Source: Craterostigma plantagineum
Taxonomy: Eukaryota; Streptophyta; Magnoliopsida; Lamiales; Linderniaceae
NCBI GenBank assembly: GCA_027422505.1
Contig: JAPQWV010001367.1
Location: forward strand, 29,100-93,099
Direction: 5' to 3'
DNA length: 64,000 bases
Shown: positions 45,730 to 58,051 of the stretch, one piece after another
Layout of the letters: each line of letters starts with the position of its first letter
How positions within the stretch are numbered: the first letter of the stretch is position 1
Notes under the pieces: generated by a model
Told to the model about the DNA's origin: nothing
The model's database searches: none
The model's input: the letters and a program-made list of their open reading frames with translations, nothing else
Translations under genes and position numbers: made by a program

Positions 45730-46025
45730 AGAAATATTTACAGATAGGTACCCGATTTAATTTATATCAGTCTCTTCAGTCATGTCGTACCTTCTGTGTG
45801 TGTATTACGTACCATAACACGTTGATGTAGGGTACCTAAATATGTTTGTACGGCGTACCTTATGTGTAAATAGGGCGTACCTAAATGTGCTAATGCGGCG
45901 TACCATTTTCTAAATGTATTACATACCACAATACGTTTATATAGGGTACCCAAATGTGTTGTATGGCGTACTTGCGGCGGATCGGGTACCTATGTGCAAA
46001 AAATTTATTCTGTTAGGTACCTACA
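45730..46025. repeat. Cluster of GTACC motifs
   Basis: About ten occurrences of GTACC or its near variants in about 300 bp ('gggtaccta', 'ggcgtacc'), interspersed with 'aaatgtgtt' and similar phrases at spacings of roughly 20-60 bp. It looks like an eroded short tandem repeat array; function unknown. Confidence 0.5.
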
Positions 46026-47104
46026 TATATAAAAATGCTGATAGAGTGCTAAATTATAAGTTTTTTTTTACAGAAGGGGTATTTATGTGTAAAGACCCTA
46101 AAATACGTGTATTTTGATAAAATTAACAAAATCGAGAAAATCGACTAATGGTTGTGGCCTTCTTTAGACGCGAGAATGTTGATAGCATCCGTTCTTCACC
46201 TGAAAGGTCAAAGAGAAAGAAGTGTCATCGATGAAGTCATCTCGTACAACATGCTGAGAAATTGCTCGAAACTGATTTCGCGATGTCGTCGATAACTCTT
46301 GGGTTGAATCAAATGATGTTTGATTCGTGCACTCACAGTCGAAATAACAACTATTTGATCTTTTTCGGACATCATATTGAGTGTCTATTTCCAAACATAT
46401 GAAATATAAGATGCAATGATGGGTGTCTTAAAGAATCGATTTCGTCGTGGATAATAAACAAGAGTATCACATCCATTATCCACGACGATAAATTTTTATT
46501 ACTGAAAACGCCGCTTTCTTGGTTGTCCCATCGTGTTCTGAACCGATTTCATTAGTGAATACGTGAATTTCTCACATTCATTAGCCCCAAAGCCGCTTCC
46601 ATTAGAGGCGACGAAGACCCATTTAGCCGAAACCCAGGCCACAAAACGCCGCAACGAAGACCCATTAACTTCTAATGGATGCGATGACGCGCCATTAGTC
46701 GCGATTTGCTCGGTTTTGTTCAAAATTTCACAGAAAATAAAAAGTTGTGTTTAATTAAAGTAAAAACATCTGAGATTCCCTTGGTCCCTAAGCTTGGAAA
46801 ATCGGTATCTGCCTATGTTTGTAAAAAAAACTAGCTCACTTACTGGGTGAAGTACAAGACTTTTTTTGTTCTTTCTTTGGCGGTAATGTGTAACTAAGGA
46901 AATGAAAACACATCACACAATATTAAACTAAGATAAAGTTAGTAATCTGGCAAATTAGGATTGCTTCCTCCAATATTATTGAAAAGCTGGCCAAATGTAT
47001 CAATTGGAAATGGATATGGTTGGGCTTACTGAAAAGATGGCCAAATATATCCGAAGTGGTCTACGCTCAGGCAAATGATTCAAAATCCATGCGGTCCGTA
47101 AACC
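46026..47104. other. Unassigned region before the Harbinger-like remnant
   Basis: No recognised gene. The segment 46560-46720 repeatedly contains 'cattag' and 'cccatt' phrases. Its 'ccattagtcgcgatttgctcgg' segment (about 46691) recurs directly, with small changes, at about 47787, which suggests a repeat flanking the transposase remnant. Confidence 0.35.
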
Positions 47105-47502
47105 AGATATTTCGCAATGGAACAAGAAGCATACAGAAAAGACGTTGAACGTGCATTCGGAGTGTTTCAATCACGTTTTGTTGTAGCTGGGCGGTCGTTA
47201 TTGGAAAAGTATTACATGATATAATAACATGAATGTCGAGGACGAACGTGGTTTAAATGTACGATTGAAATTGAGATGAAACGCTACCGTCGGATGTCGA
47301 ATTGGCGACAGATGAAAATGCTCAATTTCAAGAGTTCATATCTCGGTACAAAAATATTACAACTAAAGATGATCACATTGCACTTCGAAATTTGCTAATT
47401 GATCATTATGGAGGAATACGCAAATTCCGAGACTTAATAATTATCTATTTTTTTATTTGTACGACGTGTATCTCAATGTATTTCAATTGTTATGTTGTGT
47501 AA
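47105..47502 (+). pseudogene. PIF/Harbinger (ALP1-like) transposase remnant
   Basis: The frame from 47117 reads MEQEAYRKDVERAFGVFQSR followed by FVVAGRSLLEKYYMI and a stop, then NMNVEDERGLN in a shifted frame. This is the C-terminal part of the DDE_4 nuclease domain of Harbinger transposases and their domesticated ALP1 relatives (YRKDVERAFGVLQ...HNMIVEDER in family members). A later frame at 47302-47502 has NAQFQEFISRYKNITTKDDH and ALRNLLIDHY, the usual C-tail. Upstream domains are missing and stops interrupt it. Confidence 0.7.
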
Positions 47503-48463
47503 TTTCGATAATTTTAAAAAATATTTTGTTCTATACTTTTAATATGTATAAATAATGACTTCAAAATTAGAAGAATATTGTGGTTAGTTTCTAAAGTAGT
47601 AAAATGTAGGGGTGATATTGAAAAATTATAGAAGTTGGTATGAAAGGGAATATTACACGAATATTCTTTTGTGTTTGCGTTTGCAGTTGACAGTTGGAGA
47701 ACACTTACTGCAAACTATTGTTATTACTGCAAAATGCGTTTGCATTGCGGTTGACTGTTGGAGATGGTCAATGGGTGTAACGCATCCATTAGTTGCGATT
47801 TGCTCGAATTCTTTTATAATAACACTCTCCTAAAATTAAAGCCCTGTTTTATTAAACAGCGCAGCTTCCTTTGGTCAATTTTTTTTTTTTTTTGTTCAAA
47901 ATTGAAGCAATGAAAATCGGTATATGCCAATATGCAGGACTTTTCCCAGTTCCTTTTTTCTCTTTGATGGGTGGCACATAATTTACCAAACTTCCTCCTA
48001 AAGACTTCCGAGATATTTTTTTTCTTCCAACACTATAGGCACTTAACATCTTTTTCCCCTATTTTCAATAGTATGATTACCAAGAAAACAACCTCTCCTG
48101 ATATAAATTATACACTTTCGCCTAAAATTCCAATAAGGGACAATGAACGATCTACATAGCACCTTTGTTTAAAAGTAGTGGGCCGCAAACTAGTGTAATT
48201 CTCTAAAACAGTATAACATAAATATTTAGCGTTTATTTATTTTTAAAATTTTCGAAATGTTTGTTGCGAGTTTAGAGTGCGTTAAGCGATTCCAAGAAAC
48301 TAAAGATCATCTAGAATATTCTCACGTCAATCATTCACTGTATCTTTGATTTGAGTGGCTTCACGGCCGAAAAAGTGCTTAGATAGTTTAAAAATCATAT
48401 ATGCGGTTAGTGTGAGTTCAAGCTGGGAGGAGAAGTTAAATTTTACAATTGTATTCACGAACC
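47503..48463. other. Unassigned flank of the Harbinger-like remnant
   Basis: AT-rich. At about 47670-47770 two related phrases (with 'gcgtttgca' and 'gttgactgttggaga' or 'gttgacagttggaga') form a short direct repeat, and a T-run occurs at 47879-47895. No credible gene. Confidence 0.35.
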
Positions 48464-48713
48464 AGGGGCGGACCCAGTAGGGGCTCGGGGCGCCGTTGAC
48501 CCCCCGGCCATTTTTCGCTTAAGTATATTATATGCATTAGAATTTCCGAAAATCGCTCTAGTCCAGTGGTTAGTGCAGTTGCTGTGAAGTCATCACGTCT
48601 AAATGGCTGAGTTCGAATCTGATGGAGCTTTTTATTTCATTTTATATATTTAGATGGGCTGGGGCTCTGTCTGGGCTTGACCCCCCAGTCATATCAGGCT
48701 GGGTCCGCCCCTG
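48464..48713. mobile_element. hAT-type MITE carrying a tRNA-like segment
   Basis: 250 bp with terminal inverted repeats CAGGGGCGGACCCAG, flanked by near-identical CACGAACC and TACGAACC, in keeping with an 8-bp hAT duplication. Inside, 48552-48625 resembles a tRNA: an outer stem gctcta/ggagc-like, an A-box-like TGGTTAGTGCAG and a B-box-like GAGTTCGAATC. The T-stem pairs poorly, so it is not a working tRNA gene. Confidence 0.7.
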
Positions 48714-48819
48714 TACGAACCAATATCACCATCACTTTTGAATATGCTGAAGTACTTACTAAAATATTTTTGATCAATAAGGATTTTTTCTTCGATTAAA
48801 CTTATTCCATAACATCAAT

Positions 48820-49171
48820 TGTTAGGTCCTAAATATCAACTCATATTAATCCTAGGCTAGAAATTAGAACATTTTCTATTGGAGATTAGAAATTCAACCT
48901 TCGATCGAAAAACTTCCTTTTCGTGCGAGAGAGAGCTCTTATGGTGAGAAAGTGTATTTTGATTTTCTCTCTCAAGAGTACGATTTGCAAGCCTTTCGGA
49001 TTAATTCATTAACTTTCTCTATTTCGTTCGATAGGTACAATAGGTATTTATACCAAACACAGTTGGTATAAATAACTTTCTAGTCCTAAACTACAGACTA
49101 ATAAAGTAAACGTCCCGAATACAAAAATATCTAATTAAATCTAGCACAATTCAAATCTATATTCTATAATA
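48820..49171 (-). repeat. 3' LTR of a minus-strand LTR element
   Basis: On the minus strand GCACAAATGGGGA (a polypurine tract, 49184-49172) directly precedes TATTATAG, and 352 bp later the segment ends GGACCTAACA, so the ends approximate TG...CA. A 'ggtataaatacc' TATA-like box lies inside. The 5' part of this element is cut off by the gypsy insertion at 51185. Confidence 0.55.
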
Positions 49172-49234
49172 TCCCCATTTGTGCTTGATTGCTCTTCTAC
49201 TTTGTCCATCTTTGTCGAGCGTAAAATGACTTCC

Positions 49235-51184
49235 TCAAGCCCAATGCGTTATAGCTTTTGTAAGCTCAAGCCGTTCCTCGATGGCTTCGAGTAGTTCTCT
49301 CAGAAGTGGTATTTCCTTGAGTGCGAAATCGGGTACTATAGTCGTCGAGTTGACTTCTTCCAATCTTCGTTTGATGTTCTTCTTGACCAGCTTGAGTGTC
49401 TCGTAACTGAACTTGTTAACCTCAAACTTCATCATCACTCGAATCTTCTTTGCAAATGGGTTGTAGTAAGTGATGACCAAGCCTAGGTCTTCGAATATGA
49501 AGTTGACGGGATGTTCTTTGATCAGAGAACCCTTCATGAGCGACGACGTTAGGTTGACTTTCTTCATGTTGTTCTCGAGTGCCATCTGAAGGTCAATGAG
49601 CGACGAATACTTGCTTGTCGTATCATAACCTCTTAATTCCCTCGAATCCTTCCTTCTTGATGTATCCTTAAGGGATCCTTAATCTTCTCCACCTACATCT
49701 GGTAGAGTCGATAGACCTCGTCAGGTGGAAGGTAGGTAGGTAGCTTTCGTCGATCTCGTCTTGAGTTCTAATCGTTCGCTCGATGATGTAGATTGGAGTT
49801 GGATATTGACCGATGGAGTGTGAGACTCCCAGTAGATGATATATCTGAGGTAGACTCTTGAAGTGACTCCTGAGTTGATCTGTGGGAACTCCTCTCCAAT
49901 CAGAACCAAGGTGGGTCAGCATGAAAATATGTTCCATCTGCTTGTGCCGATCCCAATGTGATATGCCTCTGAGCTTCAACTCGTTCAACTTCTTTATTTG
50001 TCCGGTAACCTCCAGATCTGCTTTCGAACTTCGAGGAAGGGGACTTTTATCCGCACGTTCTCCCATGGAGGGTCGACTCAAACGGTCCCTTTAGATAATG
50101 TTGGAGGGGTGTCAGCTCGATGTGCGATCAACTATAGAAGTTCTGGGAGATCAGAATTGTAGTCCACACCTTCTTTGTGTTCTATGAGAACTAGGTCGAC
50201 CGAAGCTCGTTGTAAGAAGTGGTGAACGTCCACGAGCCTTGTTTTTGCTATCGCATAGGGTAGGTGGTGAGTCATCCGTTGTCCACCGAAGATGTAGTTG
50301 TCTAATGGTTCGTGGGATTGACTTCACTTGATGATGTACCCGATTCGTCTGGAATGGCCGAGCTTGAAGGTGCTTCTGTTTGCGTAAGAAGCATTGGATT
50401 TGAAGTCATCGGTTGAGGTGTGGGTGGAGAGTTCGTATGGTGGGTGTATGGGTTTGAGTTTGGGTGCGGGGCGTGGCGGTATGTGATAGGGTGATAGGTT
50501 GTTTTTGGTTTGTAGTGGTGGTGGGTTTGATGAGGTTCCAGCAGTTCCAGGTTTACTTGTCTGCGTTGAGCCTCGTCCTTTTCCGCGGCAACTCGAAAAT
50601 GTCTTCTGCAGCTTCTCCCCCTCAGGGCGATCCTGATCGATGGGATTGTCATGTCTTCGCATGGTGTGTTCATTACGGCAACTCTGAGTTGGTGGTTCGG
50701 GATGATCAACTAGACGTTAGAAGAGATTCTCTTCAGCTGGCATCCATTTTCGATCGAAAATAGACGAGCGACCACAATGTCGTGGATCTGACGAATGGGT
50801 ATAGTGTAAGGGTTGATTAAGGTGGGTGATTGGATGGAGTGATTTTGAGAGTGGGTTGTAATGGTGTGAGGTTGGATTGTGAGATATAGGGATATGATCG
50901 AATGGGGTTGCCTCGGAGACAGGTGTTTTCCCGGTGTCACGCCGGACGTCTCGATCGCAGCATGAACTCCCCATTAATTTGTCTTCAAATTTTGAAAGCA
51001 CGGAGTAGAGAGCTACTTGAAGTCGGTTCTTCCGTCACGACCCGTTGACCACCTCCGTAGTGGGGCTTGATTGGCGTTCCACTACTGCAAATTCAGAAAA
51101 CGTTGCTGACACGCCGTCTAGAATGGTGCTTGGGATACCAGGACGACTGAAGTCGCATGTAACAACCCAAAAGTGAACACCGTC
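49235..51184 (-). pseudogene. Unrecognised ORF series of the minus-strand LTR element
   Basis: Minus-strand frames at 51001-50717, 50662-50324, 50081-49668 and 49585-49235 follow one another; the first two share a frame. The N-terminal half is Pro-, His- and Ser-rich (low complexity). The next part has DRHKQMEHIFMLTHLGSDW and LPQIYHLLGVSHSIG, and the last is Lys/Glu/Leu-rich, possibly helical (KFEVNKFSYETLKLVKKN). I recognise no RT, integrase, protease or zinc knuckle. Since a polypurine tract and LTR follow directly, this is probably retroelement coding sequence, perhaps gag-only. The N-terminus lies beyond the gypsy insertion. Confidence 0.4.
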
Positions 51185-53966
51185 TGTAATACCGGGTCCC
51201 GTGCGTAAGTTGGCCAATAAATTTGCATGCATATTATGTGTCTATATGATTTTATATTTAGTATTATTTAATTTCGTGACTATATGATATTTAACATTAT
51301 ATGGAAATTAGGTATGGAGTTTTAGAAATTTTGGAAAGAGAATTTCGAAATTATAGATAGCTCGAGATAAAAGTTTCGGGGTTTGTTTTGGAATTGTATG
51401 TCGAAATATAAGAAGCTCGACATTTAGTTGGAATTGATGTCGAGATTTCTAGGTTATCTCGAGATTTTGTATAAAGAATGAATAATTTAGGGAAAAATAC
51501 TAATATTTGGTTTGGGATGGATTAGGTAAGGATTATAATTCCTTAGAAATCAATACATGATAACGATGAGAGGATGAATCCAAATTTCAACAGTTAAAGA
51601 CAAAACCTAAAGCTATTTCAGATTTAAGTAATAATAATAATTAGAACTTTATGAATAAGAAACGAGGACTTCAATCCTTTGAACACAACCCTTACAAAAC
51701 TCTCGATAATTAAGAAGCAGAAGAAGAAACGAATTCGTTAGGAGGAGTATGAAATTTCTATCCTAATCTATATATTTTAATTCATATTTAGCATACTAAC
51801 TATTGGAATTAGGTTTTAAAGATCAGGGACTAGTAAAAATAATTCCTTAGTTAAGATAATATATGGTACTCAAATCGCATATGTTGAAGTTCATACGGTA
51901 TTTAAACTGTTCTTGGAAAATAGGGTTTTTGATCGAAAGTTTATATGGGTTTAGAAGTAAATAGTGTTTATGATTCGGGAAGATTAGGGTTGTTTAATGT
52001 TGAAGTGTTAGATGAGATAGTGTTGAGATTTATATAAATGTCGATATGTATGTGAAGTTGTTAGATTGTTTCGAAAATTTTGATAAATATCGAAAGAAGA
52101 TCTAAAAATGTCGAGATGTTTGTGTAAGTTGTTTCGAGATGTATAAGAATGTCGATATGAGAATCTCGAGTAAGATATTGATATGTGTCTTAGGTGAAAT
52201 GATTACGAGTTTTGAGAATTTCGAATGAAAATCTCGAGTGTGTCTTAGGTGAAGTGGTTTGGAATTTTTTTTTTATATATTGAAAGGGAATATGGAAGAT
52301 GTCGAATGGTTATGTGAAATTTTTGTTTGGTGTCGAGATTATCATGAAATGTCGAGATCAATTTTGATAAGTGTATCGAAATCCTACATGTCATATCGAG
52401 ATTTATTTACATACCTAAATTAATGCTAACATGTCGAGATCTATTATATTGTTTATGTCGATATTTTATAATCAAATTCTATGTCTGACATAATTATTAT
52501 TAGTTAGCTTCAAGTGGTTTCTATTGGAGACTTTTAACTTTTAGAACTTTGTACTTAACGTATAAAACATCTCGAGGATAGGGACATTTACCTAATAATT
52601 TCTCTTCAATGCATATGCTACGTTAAGTTAAAAGATGTAAGGGTTTCTAGATGACAAAGACATTCACCTTAAGCATGTATTAGTTTTTTTTAATTACTTT
52701 AAGGATCATCAAGAATTTCAAAACCCTAATCACACGTAACTTTTCATATTATAATTAAAAGGTCTTGGATTATTTAATATTATTTTGAGGGGTCATTTGG
52801 GGTTTGTCGAACTCTCTAATTTAAGTTAAATTTGGAATTTTAAGGTTTCGAAATTATAAGTCGAAAATAGGGTTTTCAAATTTAACTAATTTCATGAAAT
52901 TGTAACTAACTTAATGAATTATAATTTTATATGTTTTTATAAATAGGATTCGAAGGTTAGCGATTTAACCGTGCAATAAGCTAAGGATACCAGGTAAATG
53001 GGAATTTCACCTACAACACATAAATTGATTGATATGTGTATTGCTATGTGACTAATTGCTTCGATGAATACTGGTATGTGAATTATCTGTTATATGCGAT
53101 TGTTTGGAATATTTATTGTCGCATTATTTATGCATCATGATCATGTGCACGCACGAATCATATGGAGTATTTTGAGGAATGAGCGTGCATTGTATTACTC
53201 GAGTGGAAAGCGAGTTATATGTAATTTAGATAGATGAGAATATAACTACTTCTACAAAGACACCATGACGGGGGTAAAACCGTCAAGTATATTTACCTAA
53301 ATTATTTAGGTATTGGGAAGGCACACAGTATAACTATAGTGCCAGGAAAGTAATTTGATAGAGGGGCGACCTGGTGAATGATAAGATTGGAGATAAACCC
53401 TAATCTTATCCTAGCCAGAGTGGGCCACTATCGTATTTTTATCCGTATAGGATGTGGCTCATATATATGTGCGGTTTAGTGTTAGTAATAGCTATGGCCC
53501 TGATGAAAATGAGAAACGAATGAGTATGATGTGAGGATGGTATTAGAAAGCATTGGCGCGGATCCCTTTGCTATTTTGGCACGTGCATTCATGCATATTT
53601 CCACTTACTAAGCTTTATAGCTCATCCCATGTTTTTATGTGTTGTAGACGTAGCGAATCCGTACGTAAATGTTTAGATGACGAGGCTGGTCCTTCTGGAA
53701 CTTCCGGTGACTTTTGAGGGTGGTGTGTACATGATGCGACCTGTGCGGCGGGCGTTATGTTTAATTATGTTGTGTTTTGTAAGATACGTTGTATGTAAAA
53801 TCTAAACAACGTTTGCATTGTAAAATAGTTGGGTGTGGTGTGCTTTGTAAAATTGTAAAATCGAAAAAAAAAAAATTCTATCGATGTTTCATATGTAATA
53901 TATTTTATATTTTATTTAGTCAGTGAGTTAGTGTAAGAAAATAGTAGTAGATGGCGGGGCGTCACA
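51185..53966 (+). repeat. 5' LTR of the Tekay-like element (2.78 kb)
   Basis: Starts TGTAATACC and ends GGGGCGTCACA. Non-coding. From about 51340 to 52470 the motif TGTCGAGAT or TCGAGAT recurs many times. It matches 62726-64000 closely, with mainly one-base indels between them. Confidence 0.92.
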
Positions 53967-53969
53967 GGT

Positions 53970-53981
53970 TGGTATCAGAGC
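53970..53981 (+). other. Primer-binding site of the Tekay-like element
   Basis: TGGTATCAGAGC, three bases after the 5' LTR, complementary to the tRNA-iMet 3' end. Confidence 0.92.
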
Positions 53982-56972
53982 TTCGGTTGCAGTTTCTGTA
54001 GACTGTCCATGTACACACACTCAAAAGCGCGGAAGACAGCCTTGATTGTAAGTTATGTGGTATTATGAATTTCTTGCATTGCATAATTTATTGGCCTTAG
54101 GGACTGATAGGGTAAGAGAGACAACATGGTTAGAACTAGAGGAGAAAGGCAGTGGAGGAAACAATCACGAAAGCGAAAATATAAACCCGACTGACAATCG
54201 TGACTCGGCTATCCTTCAGCTCACCGAATTAGTGCGTCAACAGTCTCAGCAGATCAGGAATTGATCCAACAGCGAAACTCTGAGGGAACAAGGAACAACG
54301 GAATTTCTCAGGCGGATAGGGTTGAAGCAGTGGATGAAAGATTTTCGCAAACTGAACCCACCGACTTTTGAGGATGCTATTGATCCAACATCTGCTGAAG
54401 ATTGGCGCAGAACATTAGAGAGTATGTTCCAATATAGAAGAATTCCTGAGAATGAGAAAGTTCTGTGTGCTGCATTTCTACTGCGAGGAAGTGCAGGGCA
54501 TTGGTGGGACACTATTTTGGTGATCGAGGATTCAATCAACATGAGTTGGGAACGTTTCAAGGAACTGTTCCGAAATAAATACTTCACTGCACCTGTGCGA
54601 GCCAACGCCTGAATGAGTTTATAAATCTCAAACAAGGGGCGATGAATGTGGCGGAATACATCAGAAAATTTGAACAACTGCAAGGTTTGCGACACATATG
54701 GTGAGTACTGATGCTCTGAAGATTGAACGATTCCTTGAGGGTCTAAAGCCGGAGTTGTATCGTGACGTTAATATGGCCGGACTACAAGGAACTACATATG
54801 CTCAGTAGCTGAGGCGGGCGATGGTGGCAGAACAAGCGGAACACGAATTATTCGTGCTCAAGAGGCAAAGCGAAAGTTTGTGCAAGGAGCAAAGTGGAGT
54901 GGGGGTAATCAGAAACGACAGTTCTTTTCAAAGGTGGGAAGCCAAATTTTCAGAATAGGCCTAGGACCACCTCAGCAAAAAAATCCTAATCAATGGAGAC
55001 CCCCGGCCCAATGCCAGCTTGCCCAAGATGTGGACGACATCATTCGGGTATCTGTTTTTCACAGAATGCTATCTGTTACAAATGCGGAAAGACGGGGCAT
55101 TATGCAAGATCATGTTCAGAGAAGACACCAGGAAATCAAGCTATGGCTCCAGCGAAACCACCAACTGTGCCAGCACGCGTGTATACTTTGATGCAGAGGA
55201 AGCAAAAGCTAATCCATCCGTGGGTGGCAGGTATTCTACTTACTCACAAACTTCCGACATGCATTTTAGTAGATTCAGGAGCTACGCATTCATTTGCATC
55301 CACTAAATATGTGACGAGACTCGGGATTACACCTACCCTATCTGATTATGAATATAAAGTGACCGTTCCACACGGAGTTGCGATGCGAACCAATCTGGTT
55401 TTACGGAATTCCCAGTGTTAATTATCGGAAGAGAATTGTCTGTTGACTTAATAGTTATTCCGATGAATGACTACGAGGTGATTCTTGGAAGGACTGGCTC
55501 TCAAAATACGGAGCTGTTATTGTCTGTAATCGCAAGACAGTTACGTTTAATATTGAAGAGAATGAGCCTTTCACTTTTGTGGGAACAATCAAAGAAGGAA
55601 ATATTTCTAGAATTTTAGCGACAAAAGCAACAACGTTTAATTAAGGCGGGATGCGAAGCTTTATCTAGTCTTCGCAGTGAAATCAGAGGAATGTTCATCT
55701 CCGAAATTAGAGGATGTGCCAGTGGTGCGTGATTTTCTTGACGTGTTTCCTGAAGATTTATCAGGATTACCACCAGATCGAGAAATGAATTTACAATGAC
55801 TTAATACCGGGATCTGCCCCAATCTCTAAGACTCCCTATCGATTAGCGCCGACTGAATTGAAGGAGTTAAAGGATCAGTTGGACGATTTATTACAGAAAG
55901 GATTCATTCAACCCAGTTTTTCTCCTTGGGGAGCCCCAATTTTGTTTGTGCGAAAAAAAGATGGGTCGATGCGACTATGTATCGACTACAGGGAGCTGAA
56001 CAAGATCACAATCAAGAACAAATATCCATTACCAAGAATAGATGATTATTTGATCAACTTCAAGGCGCAACGGTGTTTTCAAAAATAGATTTACGATCGG
56101 GATATCATCAATGAAGGTTCGAAAAGAAGACATTCCAAAGACGGCGTTCAGGACCAGATATGGGCACTACGAATTTTTAGTTATGCCTTTTGGGGTTAAC
56201 TAAGGCGCCAGCGGTATTTATGGATCTAATGAATCGAGTGTTCAAACAATTCTTGGACAAGTTTGTCAGTGTGTTCATTGATGACATTCTTATCTATTCG
56301 AAGACAAAGGAGGAACACGAAATACATCTGAAGATAGTTCTTCAAATATTACGGAAGAATAAACTATACGCTAAGTTCAAGAAATGTGAGTTCTGCTTGA
56401 GTCAAGTCGCATTTTTGGGCCACAGTATTTCTGAAGAAGGAATTTCTGTGGATCCTAGTAAAATGAAGCTATCAACAATTGGCCTCAACCAACCAATGTG
56501 ACAGAAGTACGGAGTTTTCTTGGCTTAGCTGGATATACAGAAAGTTATTAAGGACTTTTCAAAGATTGCATCAACACTGACTAAGTTAACAAGGAGAATG
56601 TTCCATTCCATTGGAGCGAGGAGTGCGAGCAAAGTTTTCAAGAATTAAAGAAGCGACTCACTTCAGCTCCAGTCCTAACGATACCATCGGGGGACTGGAT
56701 GATTTCGGTTTTACAGTGATGCATCAAGGAATGGTCTGGGATGTGTATTGATGCAACATGGAAATGTGATAGCTTATGCCTCTCGGCAATTGAAGGAGTA
56801 TGAAAAGAATTATCCGACTCATGACTTGGAGCTAGCTGCTGTGGTTTTTGCTCTAAAAATTTGGAGGCAATACTTATATGGGGAATGATGTGAAATTTTC
56901 ACGGACCACAAGAGTCTGAAGTATTTCTTCACTCAGAAGGAATTAAATATGAGGCAAAGACGGTGGTTAGAA

Positions 56973-57281
56973 TGTAATACACCGAATTTTACAAGTAGGA
57001 TCGGATAATAAATTTCAGTGTATCTGTGTGTTTATATGATTTCAAATAATGTGGTAAGGAAAAGTTCGAAACATTAGGTAAGTACAGGGAGGTCTATCGA
57101 AATTCACGATGAAGAGTTAACACAAATAATATTAAATTAATGATTAGTACATAGGTTAAAATAAACAATAGGTAAAGGTCTAGATCAATTAGAGATCATC
57201 ACATGTTAAGCATGGGCAGTTCGAAATTATTGAAATTGATTTAGAGTGGATTTTGAAAACCTAAGTAGGAAGATTTTCGAA
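56973..57281 (+). repeat. 5' LTR of the nested gypsy, truncated
   Basis: Matches the first part of 58052-61085 until 'gaagattttcga' at 57280, where it switches directly to gag sequence. Confidence 0.85.
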
Positions 57282-57792
57282 CCTGAGATCTATCGTGACG
57301 TAAGCATGACGGAACAAGGGAACTAGCATTCGCCCAAGTGGCTGAACGAGCGGTCATCGCGGAGCAAGCAGAGGCCAGATCGCAAAGGCCCGCGAGGAAA
57401 AAAGAAAAGCGGAGAGTCAACTAGAACGAGAGGCTAATAGGAAGCGTCAGGTTTTTGAGAAAGGTCCAAACAATAATCAGAATAACCGTCCAGGGCAACG
57501 TAATGGGCAACCTAGGCCACAATCAGGGACTCAACATGAACTTGTCCAACCTCAAAACGCCTGCGCCACGATGTCAACAGTGTGGACGCTATCACACGGG
57601 TGTTTGTTATGGTCCAGGACCGAGAAAAATAATACAATGCTTTCGAGTGGCAAATCGGGCCATTTCGCTCGAGACTGTCAGGTGAATCCAACCTGCACTA
57701 GCCACAACAGCCAGCACAATTCCACGGCTACTGGGAGAGTATTCACTCTAACTGCTGAGGAAGCTGATCCTGTAGTGAACACAGGTACATAA
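57282..57792 (+). pseudogene. Gag remnant of the nested gypsy
   Basis: Begins PEIYRDVSM, a gag phrase, then an Arg/Lys/Glu/Gln-rich tract (about 57355-57460), a CQQCGRYHTGVCYG knuckle and SGKSGHFARDC in overlapping frames, and ends TAEEADPVVNTGT with a stop at 57790-57792. Protease, RT, RNase H and integrase are absent. Confidence 0.75.
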
Positions 57793-58051
57793 ATCTCGAA
57801 GTATTTGCAAATTTATTTTTAGGAGAGTCAAGCCACACATACGGATGTGTTGCTAGTTGTGTGACCAAAGTAGGAAAATATGTTATCTCTTAAGAGAGTC
57901 AGTAATAAACGTAAATAACGAAAATATGAATTGCTAGAGTAGTGTAGTGGGAAGCATGGTGGATTGTAAATATATGACCATAAGAGAAGTCGTTACCCGA
58001 ATTAATGCAACGGTCTAATTTCGGGGGCGAAATTTTTTTAAAGGGGGAGAA

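Noticed and set aside
48552..48625. Functional tRNA gene
   Set aside because: The outer stem is plausible, but the T-stem pairs poorly and the segment lies inside a MITE.
54246..54695. 149-codon minus-strand ORF
   Set aside because: Antisense of the gypsy gag core.
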